This document shows positions 7,816-15,319 of a stretch of 22,087 nucleotides of DNA, in pieces (within the stretch, counting starts at the first letter, position 1; every line of letters starts with the position of its first letter). Under the pieces are notes generated by a model, which ran no database searches, had not been told where the DNA came from, and was given only the letters and a program-made list of their open reading frames with translations. A program made the position numbers and the translations under genes. Where the stretch lies: the NCBI GenBank assembly GCA_038199755.1, contig JBBPYR010000055.1, positions 1-22,087 on the forward strand. Direction: 5' to 3'. Source of the stretch: JBBPYR01 sp038199755 (GTDB lineage Bacteria > Chloroflexota > Ktedonobacteria > Ktedonobacterales > Ktedonobacteraceae).

Positions 7816-8424
7816 TTACGTGAGGTGCCTACCCATGAGAATAGCGACTTCGTGCTCCATCGGGCCGGGTGGATAGAAGTGCTGGTTGATACTCCAAATC
7901 TCCATGTCATTGCGCAGGTAAAACTGGATCGCTGGATAGTTGATATTCTGCGTCTCCAGCACAATCGCCCAGCAATCACGCTTGCGTGCCCAGTCCGCGG
8001 CACAACTGAGCAACAGCGAGCCAACCCCATAGCGGCGATACTGATGCCCAACGATCATATCTTCGATACGGACAACCGAACGCCACTCTTCAACATTGAG
8101 CAAAATGCCACCCGCAACCTGCCCATCGGCGAGCGCAACATAACCGCCCTCAACAGTGCGTAATTTCGCTTCGAGGTCGGCAGAGGTTGGTTCAAACTCA
8201 CGATAATCTTTGTATATGGGCGGATCAACCGGTGTCTCAATAAGTTCAAATGAGAAGGCAGGAGTATTTTCCGCGCGAGCTTGGATATCTTGCGGTAAGA
8301 GGCAATTGCGGATATTCACGGTGTAAATGCGGTCAGTCTCGAAACTATAGTCGAGCGCGTACAATGCGGATGCGTCATTGACGTGAACAGCACGCACATC
8401 AATCTGGGGTGTTGCTCCTTCCAT
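7816..8424 (-). CDS. GNAT-family N-acetyltransferase
   Basis: A 202-aa GNAT protein. The acetyl-CoA pyrophosphate-binding loop is RRYGVG (130-135), preceded by strand beta-4 EDMIVG, with the typical NINYPAIQFYLRNDM segment (160-174). The N-terminal part (YSFETDRIYTV; VDPPIYKDY) is somewhat like streptothricin-type acetyltransferases, but the substrate cannot be told. I chose ATG at 8424, preceded by GGGGAAG, over the longer frame from 8511, whose extra 29 residues lie in a hairpin and are not GNAT-like. It converges with the R-M gene, 59 nt away, and follows the ROK kinase on the same strand after a hairpin-bearing gap. Confidence 0.85.
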   Translation of the reverse strand: MEGATPQIDVRAVHVNDASALYALDYSFETDRIYTVNIRNCLLPQDIQARAENTPAFSFELIETPVDPPIYKDYREFEPTSADLEAKLRTVEGGYVALADGQVAGGILLNVEEWRSVVRIEDMIVGHQYRRYGVGSLLLSCAADWARKRDCWAIVLETQNINYPAIQFYLRNDMEIWSINQHFYPPGPMEHEVAILMGRHLT

Positions 8425-8465
8425 GGACTTCCCCGCTTTCTTCTTGTCGTAAACACAATGTATTC

Positions 8466-8511
8466 TTGCCGGGTTGCGGACTCGCCTGCTGCAAAGCCCG
8501 CAACCCGGCAA
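8466..8511. repeat. Strong inverted repeat between ROK kinase and GNAT genes
   Basis: A perfect 14-bp stem, TTGCCGGGTTGCGG (8466-8479) with CCGCAACCCGGCAA (8498-8511), loop 18 nt. It lies 42 nt after the ROK stop and upstream of the GNAT start on the minus strand. Read from the minus strand no T-run follows, so it may slow or end transcription, protect the ROK mRNA 3' end, or be a dispersed palindrome. Confidence 0.6.
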
Positions 8512-8553
8512 AAAGAAGATGACATGCTAAAGGCGTTGTGAAGCGTTGAGTAG

Positions 8554-9561
8554 TTACTTCTCGTTAGAAATTTGATAGCCAGTCGCGATAGCAGCTAGGC
8601 ATGCCGCGCCCACCACACCTGAGAAATCGCCGAGCTTTGAACGCAGAATGGGGGTTTTGCGCGGAGCATTCAGAGCGGTGTTACGGGCGCGATGCACCGC
8701 CGTTTCGAAGAGCAGATCAATTGACTCAATGACGCCACCACCGAGAATGATACAATCGGGATTGTAGAAGTTCATGATGGAACCGAGACTATATCCCAAG
8801 TATTCAGCGGCCTCACTGACCATCTCAATGACCAGTTCATCCTTCTGCTTGATGGCCTCGGCTAGCATACCAGAGCGAATAATGGTATCGCCTTCCTTCA
8901 GTTGACGAGCCGCATCATCAGCTAACACAGAGGACCGTCCATGATGAATCTCGGCCATAATCGCCTTGGTAATCGCGGTGCGTGACGCATAGGCTTCGAG
9001 GCAGCCACGCGCACCACAGCCGCAAATACGCCCACCGGCTTGAATAGTCATATGCCCGACCTCGCCAGCCGTGCCTGTCAAACCCGTGTACAAACGACCA
9101 TTCTGCACAATACCGGAGCCGATGCCCGTTCCCACAAACATACAGACAAAATTGTTGTAGCCCTGGCCAGCCCCATACAAATACTCGCCTAATGCCGCCA
9201 CCTCAACATCATTGCCCACAGAGACGGGCTTGTTGAATTGCTGACCAAGAATGGAAGCAAGATTCATATTATGCACACCCAGATTAGGTGCATCAATGAC
9301 GACACCCGCTTTGCGATCAATTTGGCCAGCAGCACCAACGCCAATCGCAATCAGTGGTGCATCGCTGGGGAGTTGTGCGGCATTTAACGCGGCAGTAGCC
9401 AGCTCCGTCGTGCGTTGCGAGACAAAATCCTGGCCACGCTCGGCACGTGTGCGTTTACGAGCAGAAGAAACAACCGCACCGGTCGAGACATCAATGACCG
9501 CGGCAAGTGTTTTTGTTCCCCCCAGGTCAATACCTAGGGCGAAAGCTTTTTGTTTCGACAT
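8554..9561 (-). CDS. ROK-family sugar kinase (glucokinase-like)
   Basis: A 335-aa ROK protein that should phosphorylate a hexose with ATP in the cytoplasm. Visible: phosphate-binding DLGGTK (12-17), catalytic D118 in VGNDVE, GTGIGSG (144-150), GEVGHM (167-171) with zinc ligand H170, and the ROK signature CGCGARGCLE (180-189) with C180, C182 and C187. The length is normal for bacterial ROK glucokinases, and there is no N-terminal helix-turn-helix, so it is a kinase rather than a NagC/XylR-type repressor. Glucose is the likeliest substrate, but N-acetylmannosamine, fructose or others remain possible. ATG at 9561 follows AAGGGG. It lies downstream of tsaD on the same strand, separated by a repeat-rich gap. 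Confidence 0.92.
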   Translation of the reverse strand: MSKQKAFALGIDLGGTKTLAAVIDVSTGAVVSSARKRTRAERGQDFVSQRTTELATAALNAAQLPSDAPLIAIGVGAAGQIDRKAGVVIDAPNLGVHNMNLASILGQQFNKPVSVGNDVEVAALGEYLYGAGQGYNNFVCMFVGTGIGSGIVQNGRLYTGLTGTAGEVGHMTIQAGGRICGCGARGCLEAYASRTAITKAIMAEIHHGRSSVLADDAARQLKEGDTIIRSGMLAEAIKQKDELVIEMVSEAAEYLGYSLGSIMNFYNPDCIILGGGVIESIDLLFETAVHRARNTALNAPRKTPILRSKLGDFSGVVGAACLAAIATGYQISNEK

Positions 9562-9600
9562 ACGATCTTACCCCTTACCCTTAAAAAGCTTGTTATTCAG

Positions 9601-9840
9601 ACCACCAACGACGCTTTTGCGTCTTCTTGTAAGACAGTCAGAAACGACGCTAGCTTACTCTCCGTATTCCGACCGCCAACGAAATCCTTACTCATTCTGT
9701 CAACGCCACTATCGTGGCTAGCTTCGCTCAGACAGAAAGGAGGTAGCCTATCGGCTCCGGCGGTCGGAGCAGAGTCGTCTAGCTTCGCTTATCTGACTGC
9801 AAGGAGTGCGCTTCGCTCAGGTGGTCTGCAAAGAAGGGCA
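9601..9840. repeat. Cluster of imperfect repeats and nested hairpins running into the 3' end of tsaD
   Basis: The core CTAGCTTCGCT(C/T)A recurs at 9718-9730 and 9779-9791, with diverged copies at 9650-9661 and 9807-9819; GCTTCGCTCA is exact at 9721-9730 and 9810-9819. A second motif, GACC(A/G)CCAACGA, occurs at about 9600 and 9671. Inverted repeats: TCCGACCGCC (9668-9677) with GGCGGTCGGA (9759-9768), TTCTGTC (9695-9701) with GACAGAA (9731-9737), GCCAC (9705-9709) with GTGGC (9714-9718), and GACGC (9610-9614) with GCGTC (9619-9623). The part from 9562 to 9778 has no gene. The tsaD stop codon lies inside the 9779-9791 copy. Confidence 0.65.
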
Positions 9841-11008
9841 AACTGAGTCCTGGCTGGACATCTAGCTCAAGACCATGTTGTTCACCCTGACTTAGATGAA
9901 AGAAGGCTGCACCTGCAATCATTGCGGCATTGTCGGTACAAAACTCGATGGATGGATAGGTGAGACGGATTTTGAGTGGCAGCAACTCTTGTTCCAGACG
10001 GGCGCGTAAACGAGTATTCGCGGCAACCCCACCCGCCAGAACAACCTGCTTCACATGATATTCTTGGGCTGCAAGACGTGTTTTGACCGCGAGCACATCA
10101 ACAATGGCTTCCTGGAAACTCGCGGCCAGCAATGGTACATTGGATAATCCCTTTTGTGCTGCCTGCGCCCCCATACGCATATATTGGCTTACCTGCTTCC
10201 CCGCGCCCATACTCGCGGCACGAGCAACGGGGTCCTCGCTGGCACCTTGCGCCAAGTGTAACATCGCGGTTTTGAGACCGCTAAAGCTGAAATCATAGGT
10301 GCCACGCAACCACGCACGCGGCAAGCGATAGGCACTACGAGCTAAAGCGACAGGCTTATTCTGTTGCTGCAACTCAGTTTCGGCCTGTTGCGCAGCTTCT
10401 TGAATTGACGGCCCACCGGGATAGGCGAGGCCAAGAATACGCGCAACCTTGTCAAAAGCCTCACCCGCAGCATCATCACGTGTGCGACCGAGCATCTCGT
10501 AGTGGGCATGGTTTTTCACCAGCACCAGTTCGCTATGGGCTCCTGAGATCACCAGACACATCAGCGGGAAAATGGGATCGCCCTCTTGATAGCTCCAATC
10601 AAGAGCTGCATCTACATCGGACGATTGGCCCTGTTCCCCTTTACGTAGCCAGTTTGCGTAAATATGAGCTTCGAGATGATTTACGCCCAGAAAAGGCAGA
10701 TCACGAGCGAGCGCGAGCGTTTTACCAACCGTGAGACCCACCAGTAACGAACCGGCCAATCCCGGTCCATAGGTAGCGGCAACGGCGTCAATATCATCCC
10801 AGGAACACTGTGCCTGTTCAAGTGCCATCTCGACAACAGGCAAAATCGAGGCCAGTTGTTGCCGCGAAGCCACTTCCGGCACAACTCCCCCGTAGCGATT
10901 ATGAATCTCAATTTGTGAGGCCACGACATTTGAGCGTATATAACGTCCATCTTGGACAAGCGCAGCCCCAGTTTCGTCGCACGAACTTTCAATCCCTAGC
11001 ACTAGCAT
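9779..11008 (-). CDS. tsaD: tRNA N6-adenosine threonylcarbamoyltransferase TsaD
   Basis: A 409-aa TsaD (Kae1/Gcp family), which transfers the threonylcarbamoyl group from TC-AMP to A37 of ANN-decoding tRNAs, with TsaB and TsaE. Visible: GIESSCDETG (5-14), metal ligands H111 and H115 in NHLEAH, DDAAGEAFDKVARILGL (178-194), LAGGVAAN (324-331) and metal ligand D359 in CTDNAA. The usual GGHT reads SGAHS (155-159). The family is about 340 aa; the excess is an insert after the HxxxH helix (about 122-145), a Gln-rich part near 203-225, an insert near 254-290, and a C-terminal tail coded by the repeat cluster. ATG at 11008, with AGAAG eight bases upstream, is preferred to GTG at 11017. It begins 44 nt after rimI. 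Confidence 0.96.
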   Translation of the reverse strand: MLVLGIESSCDETGAALVQDGRYIRSNVVASQIEIHNRYGGVVPEVASRQQLASILPVVEMALEQAQCSWDDIDAVAATYGPGLAGSLLVGLTVGKTLALARDLPFLGVNHLEAHIYANWLRKGEQGQSSDVDAALDWSYQEGDPIFPLMCLVISGAHSELVLVKNHAHYEMLGRTRDDAAGEAFDKVARILGLAYPGGPSIQEAAQQAETELQQQNKPVALARSAYRLPRAWLRGTYDFSFSGLKTAMLHLAQGASEDPVARAASMGAGKQVSQYMRMGAQAAQKGLSNVPLLAASFQEAIVDVLAVKTRLAAQEYHVKQVVLAGGVAANTRLRARLEQELLPLKIRLTYPSIEFCTDNAAMIAGAAFFHLSQGEQHGLELDVQPGLSLPFFADHLSEAHSLQSDKRS

Positions 11009-11052
11009 AATATACACTTCTTTTTAGGCTCGACGTAGGCGAGACCCACAGC

Positions 11053-11688
11053 TTATTGTTCCTCTAGTTTCTGCATCAAAGCGGCTTTTAACTCTTGAAA
11101 TTTCTCTTTATAGGCGGGAGAATTGATCTCATCGGTCCACATGATCAGCGCATCTTCTTGATTATCGCTATAGTAGCGATGACGCAACCCCGCCTCACGG
11201 AAACCATATTTATGATACAGATTTTGCGCTGTATAGTTAGAAACGCGCACCTCTAGGGTAACCCACTTGGCACCAATGGTATAAGAAATGTCTATCAAGC
11301 TTACCAACATTAACTCGCCTAAACCCAGGCGTCGATAGTTGGGATGCATGGCGATGGTAGTGACATGTGCCTCATCAACCATAAGCCAAAGGCCAGCGAA
11401 GCCAACGATAGAGGCTAAATCTGGCGAGGCAGTGGTGATCACGGGACGATTGGGCAACAGCGAAAGAGGAAACAAACGACTCTTGCGCGGTTTCTCTGGC
11501 TCCGGCGGAACTGCGACGCGCTCCTGGCTAATCTGTTTATCGCGTAATACAATGTAGTGTGCCCAACGATTATCCTGAAGTTCCTTGCGATATGCGCTGG
11601 GCGGCCAGGTCGATGGATAAGCTAGACGCTCAATCTCGACGACACGAGGCACGTCAAACATCGTCATGCGATCAATGACGTAACGCAC
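11053..11688 (-). CDS. rimI: RimI-like ribosomal-protein N-alpha-acetyltransferase
   Basis: A 211-aa GNAT protein of the RimI type, which in E. coli acetylates the N-terminus of ribosomal protein S18. It starts RYVIDRMTMFDVPRVVEIE, matching the family's first strand and helix, has the acetyl-CoA loop RRLGLG (119-124) after TTIAMHPNY, and the motif NYTAQNLYHKYGF (151-163). An insert rich in Pro, Arg and Lys (about 52-92) separates strands that are close in the usual 150-aa RimI. GTG at 11688 preceded by AGGGAAG was chosen over the frame from 11901, whose N-terminal 71 residues overlap tsaB and are not GNAT-like. It overlaps tsaB by 17 nt, indicating translational coupling. The S18 substrate is assumed, not shown. 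Confidence 0.9.
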   Translation of the reverse strand: MRYVIDRMTMFDVPRVVEIERLAYPSTWPPSAYRKELQDNRWAHYIVLRDKQISQERVAVPPEPEKPRKSRLFPLSLLPNRPVITTASPDLASIVGFAGLWLMVDEAHVTTIAMHPNYRRLGLGELMLVSLIDISYTIGAKWVTLEVRVSNYTAQNLYHKYGFREAGLRHRYYSDNQEDALIMWTDEINSPAYKEKFQELKAALMQKLEEQ

Positions 11689-12508
11689 CTTCTTCCCTTT
11701 CTGTCTGACTCTGACCTGTTGTTGGTCGCTGCGACTTGCCGCCGAGCAACGGTTGCTTGCGCGTGCTGGTCGTGATTGAAGGACGCCGCAGGTAGAGTGG
11801 TTCGAGTAACAATGGATCATCTTGTGTGCCTGCGCGCAAACGTTGCAGGGCGAGCCATGCCAGCAATGAGGCATGTCGTGTCGCCTGACCATTTGCAACA
11901 AAAAGGCTATTGGTTTGTAATTGCGCCTCTAAGACCTGTTGCGAAGCCGCACTTATCTCCCCACAAAAGAGTGACGGTGGCAAAGAGCGTTCACCAGGAA
12001 CCCCCACCCAGTTACTCGCCTGCTCCTGTATATAGTCCGCTACTTGTTGTGGGGCAAGTAGCATATAATCACTTAATCGTCGCATCTGATAATCAAGCAC
12101 ACCATCCTCTGCGCGTATCCGCTCAAAGAGATAGCAAGCTGCATAGATTTCGGAGCGTCCTGCCTCAAGTATAGCACAAACCGGACCTTGCCATTGACGT
12201 TGCTGTATGGCGATGCTATCAAGAGTGCTTACGCCAATTAAAGGTTTTTTCAATGCGAAAGCCAGCGTTTTTGCGGTAGCAAGTGCCACACGAACTCCAT
12301 TAAAAGAGCCCGGTCCGGTTGCTACTGCAAATGCATCAATCTGCTGCATTGAGACATGACAGGTGAGCAGCAGACGTTGAATGTGTTCTAACAATTCTAC
12401 GCTGTGGTTGTTGCCAATCTGCCACGTATATTCTCCAAGCAGAGCGTCCTCTGTACAGAGGGCTATGCTTGCTTGGCGCGTTGAGGTATCAAGAGCTAGT
12501 AGTACCAT
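11672..12508 (-). CDS. tsaB: t6A biosynthesis dimerization protein TsaB
   Basis: A 278-aa TsaB (YeaZ family), the non-catalytic TsaD paralogue that forms a heterodimer with it in the t6A complex. The N-terminal ASKHA fold is clear: LALDTSTRQASIAL (4-17), HSVELLEHI (35-43) and ATGPGSFNGVRVALATAKTL (63-82, usually GPGSFTGVR). The C-terminal half is weaker and ends in a basic, Gln/Thr-rich tail. ATG at 12508 starts right before the family N-terminus MVLLALDTST; the longer frame from 12589 adds 27 residues inside tsaE. It overlaps tsaE by 20 nt and rimI by 17 nt. The Shine-Dalgarno is poor (A-run), so translation probably depends on coupling to tsaE. Confidence 0.93.
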   Translation of the reverse strand: MVLLALDTSTRQASIALCTEDALLGEYTWQIGNNHSVELLEHIQRLLLTCHVSMQQIDAFAVATGPGSFNGVRVALATAKTLAFALKKPLIGVSTLDSIAIQQRQWQGPVCAILEAGRSEIYAACYLFERIRAEDGVLDYQMRRLSDYMLLAPQQVADYIQEQASNWVGVPGERSLPPSLFCGEISAASQQVLEAQLQTNSLFVANGQATRHASLLAWLALQRLRAGTQDDPLLLEPLYLRRPSITTSTRKQPLLGGKSQRPTTGQSQTEREEGALRH

Positions 12509-13064
12509 ACGTATTTTTTTGCAATTGTCGTAGTAACTCACAATAGTGCTCGCCCGTTGCGATGAACAACAAGCCGCGCTTTGTCTCACTCAGCATTTTC
12601 ATTTGGATGCGTAATCGCTCATCGGGCCAAAGCATATCTGCTTTATCAGCCCACTCAACAACACACACACCCGAACCATAAAAGTAGTCTTCAAAGCCGA
12701 GATCGAGAATTTCTTCGGGGTCATCCAGCCGATAGAGGTCGAAATGATAAAGAGCAGGCCCCATAACGACTGGTGCCGTGTCCGCCTCTTTACCTTCAAC
12801 CGCTGGAGCAACAGGGCGTGGCTGACCAGCATACTCTTTCAATAGAGTAAATGTTGGGCTGCTGACGACATCTGTAATCTCCAACCCGCGTGCCAACCCT
12901 TGCGTAAACGTTGTTTTGCCCATGCCTAACTGTCCATCTAACAGCAATAGTTCTCCACCTTGCAGCAACTCACCCAAGCGCATACCTAATCGTTGCGTCT
13001 GGGCGGAACTATGACTGATGATATCAAGAGTGCATACACCGTCATCTTGAGAATTTTTCGTCAC
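12489..13064 (-). CDS. tsaE: t6A biosynthesis ATPase TsaE
   Basis: A 191-aa TsaE (YjeE family), the ATPase that resets the TsaBD complex during t6A synthesis. Walker A is GQLGMGKT (44-51), followed by SSPTFTLLKEY (68-78), HFDLYRLDDPEEILDLGFEDYF (107-128) and VVEWADK (135-141). A Pro/Ala/Glu-rich insert (80-104) separates two normally adjacent motifs. GTG at 13064, preceded by AAAGGTAG, is preferred: the longer frame from 13343 crosses the 3' end of the upstream gene, and a promoter -10 lies at 13135-13140, so codons before about 13128 would not be transcribed from it. First gene of tsaE-tsaB-rimI-tsaD. Confidence 0.93.
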   Translation of the reverse strand: MTKNSQDDGVCTLDIISHSSAQTQRLGMRLGELLQGGELLLLDGQLGMGKTTFTQGLARGLEITDVVSSPTFTLLKEYAGQPRPVAPAVEGKEADTAPVVMGPALYHFDLYRLDDPEEILDLGFEDYFYGSGVCVVEWADKADMLWPDERLRIQMKMLSETKRGLLFIATGEHYCELLRQLQKNTYGTTSS

Positions 13065-13134
13065 GCAACTACCTTTACGCAAGCTTCTACAGAAAAACGA
13101 TCTCTCTCCCCCTGTCTCATACAGGATGGTTTCC

Positions 13135-13165
13135 ATTATAACATAAACGGATAGGGTTTCTTCAA
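13135..13165 (-). promoter_or_regulatory. Promoter of the tsaE-tsaB-rimI-tsaD operon
   Basis: On the minus strand, TATAAT (13135-13140) preceded by TGT (extended -10). A weak -35, TTGAAG (13160-13165), sits at a long 19-bp spacing and overlaps the stop region of the upstream gene. Transcription would start near 13128, about 64 nt before GTG 13064. Read-through from yraN and the zinc-ribbon gene is also possible. Confidence 0.6.
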
Positions 13166-13686
13166 CCCACTTTTTCTCCACAGGTGCGACAATAGAGTGC
13201 CCCCGGTCGTAAAGGATTGCCACAATTCGGGCAAATCTGTGTCTGGGGTGCGGCACCCTGTTGAGTGTGTCCCGCCGAGGGCGGTGGCGCAGCAGGTCGC
13301 TGCTGATAAAATGGTTGCTGCGCTTGTTGGGGCTGAGGGGCAACAGGCGGCGGGCTATAGTTCGTGGTGGGTCCCGGGGCGTACTGCTCGTTCTGATAGG
13401 CTTCCTTCTTTATTTCCTGTAGTTGCTCATCGCGGCTCCTCACATCGTGGTCCAGCTCAACGATACTAGCACACAGGCGTGACATCTGAGGGTCTTGGAG
13501 TTGGCCCTGCTGATAAAGGTTCAAGGCAATCTGCACGATTTCATTCGTCAGTTGCTGTCGCTGCTCCATTAGCTTATCAATTTCGCTCTGTTTGTTACGC
13601 ACACGGAGCTGCTTTTGCGCCTCCCAGGATGTGCGACTAACCGCAGCCCCTACAAAGTTTTTCGCAGACTCAATAAAATCACTCAT
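13162..13686 (-). CDS. Coiled-coil protein with C-terminal zinc ribbon
   Basis: A 174-aa protein in three parts: a helical, heptad-like region (about 20-97, rich in Gln, Glu, Lys and Arg), a Pro/Gln-rich disordered linker (103-148), and a C-terminal zinc ribbon with C152/C155 and C166/C169 (CPNC and CRTC). The N-terminal SAKNFVGAAVSRTSW could be a short amphipathic helix; there is no signal peptide or true transmembrane segment. This layout is common in small proteins of unknown role. ATG at 13686 follows AGAGAGGAT. It lies 108 nt after yraN and 98 nt before tsaE on the same strand. I do not recognise a named family beyond the zinc ribbon. Confidence 0.85.
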   Translation of the reverse strand: MSDFIESAKNFVGAAVSRTSWEAQKQLRVRNKQSEIDKLMEQRQQLTNEIVQIALNLYQQGQLQDPQMSRLCASIVELDHDVRSRDEQLQEIKKEAYQNEQYAPGPTTNYSPPPVAPQPQQAQQPFYQQRPAAPPPSAGHTQQGAAPQTQICPNCGNPLRPGALYCRTCGEKVG

Positions 13687-13794
13687 GGTTATCCTCTCTG
13701 CAACAACGGCAGTACAAAACAGTCTTTCTATGGTACATGGTCTGCTCGTTGCGCTCGCCTTTTGCTTTTATATAGGAAGTATGCCTTTTCTTAT

Positions 13795-14238
13795 TTATGC
13801 CTCGGCGAAGGCGTGACGATACACGCGTATCTCTTCCACCTTGCCGCCACTGCTCATCTGAACTGCAACCACATCTATGCGCCAGGAGCGATCAGGATCG
13901 GCTTGCAAGCTCAGATAGTAGTTGGCGACTTGTACCAACTTACGCTGCTTGTGCAGTGTCACCGCCTCTTCTGGTCGCCCACGGGCCATGCCACGGCGTG
14001 TTTTCACTTCTACAAACACCAGGTCTTGCCCGTCTTGTGCGATCAAGTCGATCTCACCGTAGCGGCAACGAAAGTTGCGCTCCAGCATATGATATCCTTC
14101 ACGGGTAAGTTGTTCCGCGGCCAAACGTTCGCCAGTCTCACCAAGCCCCTGACGAACACCACGTGGGCGCGAGGGTTTCACTTGTTTCACGCGTTTTTTG
14201 TGCTCAGGCACAGGTACCGTTTCAGACATCTCTTTCAC
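13795..14238 (-). CDS. yraN: YraN/UPF0102-family endonuclease-like protein
   Basis: A 147-aa protein of the UPF0102 family, a small PD-(D/E)xK nuclease-like fold whose cellular role is not settled. Signature residues are present: GERLAAEQL (36-44), YGEIDLIA (60-67) with E62 and D64, and FVEVKTR (75-81) with E77 and K79. The first 30 residues are a basic extension rich in Lys, Arg and Pro. The start is GTG at 14238 after AGGTG; ATG at 14229 is a near alternative differing by three residues. Divergent from yebC; same strand as the zinc-ribbon and t6A genes. Confidence 0.9.
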   Translation of the reverse strand: MKEMSETVPVPEHKKRVKQVKPSRPRGVRQGLGETGERLAAEQLTREGYHMLERNFRCRYGEIDLIAQDGQDLVFVEVKTRRGMARGRPEEAVTLHKQRKLVQVANYYLSLQADPDRSWRIDVVAVQMSSGGKVEEIRVYRHAFAEA

Positions 14239-14252
14239 GCTTCACCTACGCT

Positions 14253-14279
14253 ACTATAGCTACGTTCATTTCTACTCAA
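14253..14279 (-). promoter_or_regulatory. Possible promoter of yraN
   Basis: On the minus strand, TTGAGT (14274-14279), 15-bp spacer, TATAGT (14253-14258). The spacing is short and the start to GTG distance is small (under 15 nt), so this is a weak call. Confidence 0.25.
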
Positions 14280-14307
14280 TTGTTGTAAGGAGGATGTTCA
14301 GCTTGGG

Positions 14308-14340
14308 CCTGCAAGACGCATCACCATGAGCGTTTGCAGG
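14308..14340. repeat. Inverted repeat in the yraN-yebC intergenic region
   Basis: CCTGCAA (14308-14314) pairs with TTGCAGG (14334-14340), and ACGC (14316-14319) with GCGT (14330-14333), giving an 11-bp stem with one bulged G and a 10-nt loop. No T-run follows on either strand. It lies upstream of the yebC promoter, so it is not part of the yebC leader. The rest of 14239-14525 shows only the two promoters. Confidence 0.5.
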
Positions 14341-14409
14341 AGGGGTTCGCTCTGCTGGCTCAAGCATATAGCAGAACGGAGCGGATTGCAAGAGGGCGTA
14401 TCCACCCCC

Positions 14410-14439
14410 TCGACGCTCTACACCTGTTCGTGTTACAAT
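14410..14439 (+). promoter_or_regulatory. Promoter of yebC-ruvC-ruvA
   Basis: TCGACG (14410-14415), 18-bp spacer, TACAAT (14434-14439) with TGT before it (extended -10). Transcription would start near 14446, about 80 nt before the yebC ATG. Confidence 0.6.
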
Positions 14440-14525
14440 AGCCAAAACATTTCTGCAAATCAGAGTACAAAATACACGTGGATATTTTCTTATTGCCACA
14501 ACAGAATTACTAGGAGAGCGATAGT

Positions 14526-15290
14526 ATGTCAGGTCACTCAAAATGGGCACAGATTCGCCGCTCAAAGGGCGTCAATGATGCACGCCGAGGACAGCTTTTC
14601 ACCCGCTTGGGACGAGAAATCGTCGTCGCTGTACGCGACGGCAACAGTGGTGATACCAATATGAATTTCCGTTTGCGCATGGCGGTCCAACATGCACGTG
14701 ATGCGAATATGCCAATGGATAATATTGAACGCACCATCAAGCGTGCGCTTGGTGGCTCCGATGGCATCTCTCTTGAAGAGATCACCTATGAGGGCTATGG
14801 ACCAGGAGGCACCGCTATTCTGGTGCAGACACTCACCGAGAACCGTAATCGTACCGTAGCCGAGGTACGCAATGCCTTTAACCGCAACGGTGGCAACATG
14901 GGTGAAAATGGCTGCGTCGATTGGCTGTTCGAGCAGAAAGGGGTCATCGAAGTAGAAGTAGTTGGCCATGATCCTGACGAACTCTCCCTTGAGGCTATAG
15001 ATCTGGGAGCCGACGATGTAGAGCCCGTGAGTGCTGATGACGAGACACTCACCATTTATACCGACCCCTCTGACTTAGAGAACATTCGGCTGGCACTTGA
15101 AGCCAAGAAGTACAAGGTGTTGAAGTCTGAGTCATCCATGATACCTAAAACCAGAGTTGACCTCTCAGAGGAGAAGACAGCTCACCAGGCCATTCGCTTG
15201 ATCGAAAAATTAGAAGACCTGGATGATGTACAGAACGTGTACACCAACGCGGACTTCCCAGAAGATTTCGCCGAATCGTACGCCAACTAG
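14526..15290 (+). CDS. yebC: YebC/PmpR-family protein (TACO1 family)
   Basis: A 254-aa member of the YebC/TACO1 family. The N-terminus MSGHSKWAQIRRSKGVNDARRGQLFTRL is the family hallmark, and YEGYGPGGTAILVQTLTENRNRT (96-118) and GCVDWLFEQKG (134-144) are highly conserved. Members were first called transcriptional regulators; later work links the family to translation, easing ribosome stalls at proline runs. Both roles are family knowledge, not shown here. ATG at 14526 follows AGGAG. It stands 29 nt upstream of ruvC; yebC next to ruvC is a widespread arrangement. Confidence 0.96.
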   Translation: MSGHSKWAQIRRSKGVNDARRGQLFTRLGREIVVAVRDGNSGDTNMNFRLRMAVQHARDANMPMDNIERTIKRALGGSDGISLEEITYEGYGPGGTAILVQTLTENRNRTVAEVRNAFNRNGGNMGENGCVDWLFEQKGVIEVEVVGHDPDELSLEAIDLGADDVEPVSADDETLTIYTDPSDLENIRLALEAKKYKVLKSESSMIPKTRVDLSEEKTAHQAIRLIEKLEDLDDVQNVYTNADFPEDFAESYAN

Positions 15291-15319
15291 CACGAGACGA
15301 GCACAAGGAAGGAACGGGG

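Noticed and set aside
7714..8163. 149-aa plus-strand ORF after the R-M gene
   Set aside because: Antisense to the GNAT acetyl-CoA-binding region, which is clearly coding on the minus strand.
9601..9840. CRISPR array
   Set aside because: The repeats are imperfect, irregularly spaced and extend into tsaD; there are no uniform spacers and no cas genes.
12489..13343. 284-aa long form of TsaE
   Set aside because: The N-terminal 93 residues cross the end of the zinc-ribbon gene and a promoter, and are not TsaE-like; GTG 13064 fits better.
13615..14259. 214-aa plus-strand ORF opposite yraN and the zinc-ribbon gene
   Set aside because: Both genes on the other strand have clear family motifs and ribosome binding sites; this frame is their antisense shadow and has no recognisable domain.
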